20,566 nt of DNA from a virus. The notes under the pieces are model-generated. The model searched no databases. It was given only the letters and a program-made list of their open reading frames with translations, and was not told where the DNA came from. Positions 18,725-20,566 of this stretch are shown in pieces (positions within the stretch are counted from its first letter, which is position 1; the number at the start of each line of letters is the position of its first letter). Location of the stretch: positions 1 through 20,566 of IMG/VR virus record IMGVR_UViG_3300042321_001681. One strand, given 5' to 3'. A program made the translations under genes and the position numbers.

Positions 18725-18763
18725 TTAGGCGAGAAACAGTTCGTCGTGGTGGGGGGCGGTCAT
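18725..18763 (-). pseudogene. Truncated 12-codon relic of the holin/XhlA-like gene
   Basis: The minus strand reads MTAPHHDELFLA then TAA. The intact gene at 16631-16855 begins MTTPHHDELFLAIGRLEG, so this is its 5' end broken off after codon 12. Two differences are synonymous third-base changes (GAA/GAG, TTT/TTC) and the others fall in codons 2-3. It lies 8 bp after the stop of the upstream tailspike, the same position the intact gene holds after the other tailspike. Confidence 0.8.
18728..18763. repeat. 36-bp imperfect direct repeat, copy 2
   Basis: Matches 16820-16855 at 32 of 36 positions. It makes up the truncated relic of the holin-like gene and marks the right edge of the HNH + tailspike segment. 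Confidence 0.85.
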
Positions 18764-18771
18764 GGCGTGTA

Positions 18772-20566
18772 TCACTTGGCGATCCATCCGGTATTACCGG
18801 TGCCGCTTTCCTTGACGTACAGGCACGTTCCGGCGCTGCCGTCCTTGCGAAGGTACAACGATCCTGGCTGTGCGGAATACACGGTTTCAGGAGATCCATT
18901 GCCTACGAAGATGCCGGCAAACGCTGATCCAGAAACCGACGTGGAAATCACACGCCCTTCCGCAGAACGAATGCAGTTGACGCTTGGGCGCGTCACCGTT
19001 GTCGAGGCAGTCGTGATTGCAATGCCATCACCATCCGCCGTGTTGTTGAATGTCGCCGCATTGTCCCCTGCGAGCGATCCTGACTGCACGACTTTCGTAC
19101 ATGTCACTTGATTGCAAAGCACTTCTCCATCTGACGCAGCAGTTCCAGCACCAGTCTTTCCAATTCGGAACTGCGTTGCGGTCCCAGACCCAGTCATAGC
19201 AAACTCGGCAGTTGCAGCCGCAAGCACCGTCTTTGAGGACGATGACCAGCCGCCGCCGAATCGAACGCCATGAAGAACGCACCCATCAGTATTGGCACCA
19301 AACTCAATCGCATAGTTCGATGCTGTGCTCGCAGAATCAAGCGTGAGTCCATACATCGAAACGGTTGATGAGCCAGCTCCAAGAGTGCTGTTTACCAGCA
19401 CTCCGCGAACCGCAGCGTTTGCCCCTTCCATTCCTTCGATGTATCCGCCAACGACAGTAATGGTTCCAGCGGAGTCGAAGAACATCCCATAGATGCCATT
19501 GCCCTGGCCGTTGAAGTCAAAACTGTGAATGTCGGTCCCGTTGATGATGTTCGTAGCTGTTCCGGTGAAGTGAAATCCGTACACGCATCCAATCGTCCGG
19601 CAGTTCATGAACTGGTTGTAATACGTGGTCGCGCTTGGGACCGAGGATTCGTTCGCAAACGCCTTCTCGAAATTGGATGCGTTTGCAGAAACGACACTTC
19701 CGTAGAACCCAGTGACATCAACCGCAATAGATCCGGCAACCCTAGCATTCGTTGCGACAATCGAGAATTGCCCGAGGATGTGGTTCGGGTTCGACGTTCC
19801 TTGGCTTGCACGCTTGATTGCCGCGCCAGCATTCCCGCTTGACTGGAGATATCCGAGATACCCCATCAAGTTTGCGGCTGCTCCAAGACTGAACACGGTT
19901 GTCACTGTTGGCGCATACACAAGCGCATTGCTGAAATCAACGGTGATGCTCGACGGAACATTCAGAGTCGCTGTAATTCGATACGCCTTGCCAGGAGTGA
20001 ATCGAACATAGCCACGAGCATTTGCAGTGACTGCCGCATTCATTGCTGCCTGAACAGCGACCGTATCGTCGTTTCCATCAAGTCCTGTGGTCGTGTTCCC
20101 GACAGCACCGTAATCATCAACGCAGATGATCTGGCGCATCTTCTGCTGTGCGCTCATCGCAACCGCGCCGACTCCGCTCGGCGTGTAGGTGACGAGGTCC
20201 GCGCTCGTCGAACCGATACTGCTCGTCAGGTAGTTCACGAACTCGATGTTGTCGGTCCCGGCCACCGGAGCCGCCGAGAACGTCAGCGTCGTGCCGGCAA
20301 TCGTGTACGTGCTGCGCTGCTGGTACACGCCGCCGATGTAGACCTGGGCGCTGTTGCCGAGCGCGCCCGGATCACTCGCCAGCGTGAACACCGTCTGCGA
20401 CCCCGTGCCGCTGAACACCTGACGAGTGATCGTCGTGGGCGCTCCGCTTGAGCCGGACACCACCGCCGTAGGGACGCCGTTGGCGTCGAACGCCAAGAAC
20501 GAGTTCGCCCGCTGCGCGGCGGTCGGCAGCTCCATGTTCAGGTTTCCGTCCGAGATCGGCCCCTTC
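18772..20566 (-). CDS. Tailspike / tail fibre, N-terminus cut by window edge
   Basis: About 598 residues are visible and the frame stays open to the window edge, so the true start lies outside; the internal Met at 20535 is not the start. The N-terminal part has TTITRQVFSGTGSQTVFTLA and VYIGGVYQQRSTYTIAGTTL, a tail-fibre attachment domain found in T7-like and other phages. Then VDDYGAVGNTTTGLDGNDDT begins a beta-helix of the pectate-lyase type (about residues 145-480), followed by a C-terminal beta domain ending SGTGNTGWIAK. This is a second receptor-binding or depolymerising spike. The coding sequence is lower in GC than the early operon. Confidence 0.8.
   Translation of the reverse strand, partial: KGPISDGNLNMELPTAAQRANSFLAFDANGVPTAVVSGSSGAPTTITRQVFSGTGSQTVFTLASDPGALGNSAQVYIGGVYQQRSTYTIAGTTLTFSAAPVAGTDNIEFVNYLTSSIGSTSADLVTYTPSGVGAVAMSAQQKMRQIICVDDYGAVGNTTTGLDGNDDTVAVQAAMNAAVTANARGYVRFTPGKAYRITATLNVPSSITVDFSNALVYAPTVTTVFSLGAAANLMGYLGYLQSSGNAGAAIKRASQGTSNPNHILGQFSIVATNARVAGSIAVDVTGFYGSVVSANASNFEKAFANESSVPSATTYYNQFMNCRTIGCVYGFHFTGTATNIINGTDIHSFDFNGQGNGIYGMFFDSAGTITVVGGYIEGMEGANAAVRGVLVNSTLGAGSSTVSMYGLTLDSASTASNYAIEFGANTDGCVLHGVRFGGGWSSSSKTVLAAATAEFAMTGSGTATQFRIGKTGAGTAASDGEVLCNQVTCTKVVQSGSLAGDNAATFNNTADGDGIAITTASTTVTRPSVNCIRSAEGRVISTSVSGSAFAGIFVGNGSPETVYSAQPGSLYLRKDGSAGTCLYVKESGTGNTGWIAK

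Noticed and set aside
1-20566. tRNA genes, integrase/att sites and insertion sequences
   Set aside because: I saw no cloverleaf-like sequence, no integrase or transposase motifs and no IS-type terminal repeats. A lytic or temperate lifestyle cannot be decided from this window.

Overview
The window looks like part of the genome of a tailed double-stranded DNA bacteriophage (Caudoviricetes), or a prophage or metagenomic phage contig. It holds both terminase subunits, replication and recombination genes, many small overlapping early genes, and a tail-fibre/tailspike block. There are no rRNA, tRNA or housekeeping genes. Base composition is high-GC over most of the window. Shine-Dalgarno sites and sigma70-type promoters, a lipobox protein and T7/P22-style spike architectures fit a Gram-negative, high-GC (proteobacterial) host, but the host is not proven by this sequence. 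Both ends are cut: TerL loses its C-terminus at base 1, and the rightmost tailspike loses its N-terminus at base 20566.

Layout. (1) 1-3624, minus strand: TerL (partial), TerS, an HTH protein, several small proteins, a possible helicase-loader-position protein, and a YdaU/DUF1376-type replication protein whose gene carries phased 11-bp repeats that look like an origin. (2) 4139-5507, plus strand: a two-gene island with a PAPS-reductase-like PP-loop protein and an unknown partner. (3) 5562-7177, minus strand: a small HExxH protein, two small basic proteins and a metallophosphoesterase. (4) 7178-7338: a divergent control region. (5) 7339-12117, plus strand: a tightly overlapped early operon (ATGA/GTGA junctions) of small unknown genes, an ABC-ATPase/GNAT fusion of foreign composition, and an HTH/zinc-ribbon/HNH protein. 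(6) A near-consensus promoter at 12114-12142 drives a RecT-like annealing protein and a Gp157-like coiled-coil protein, ended by a strong intrinsic terminator at 13710-13752. (7) 13827-20566, minus strand: small membrane and lipoprotein genes (possible lysis functions), tail fibres and spikes, a holin/XhlA-like protein and an HNH-AP2 homing endonuclease.

The most notable observations are four. The ATPase-GNAT gene begins with the first 15 residues of a phage cytosine-C5 methyltransferase, so one DNA-modification-type gene seems to have been swapped into another's slot. An iteron cluster with 11-bp (non-triplet) periodicity sits inside the replication gene. A 1.9-kb HNH + tailspike cassette is flanked by diverged 36-bp direct repeats, one of which is a 12-codon relic of the holin-like gene. 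Two replication/recombination proteins end in SSB-like acidic D-x-LPF tips.
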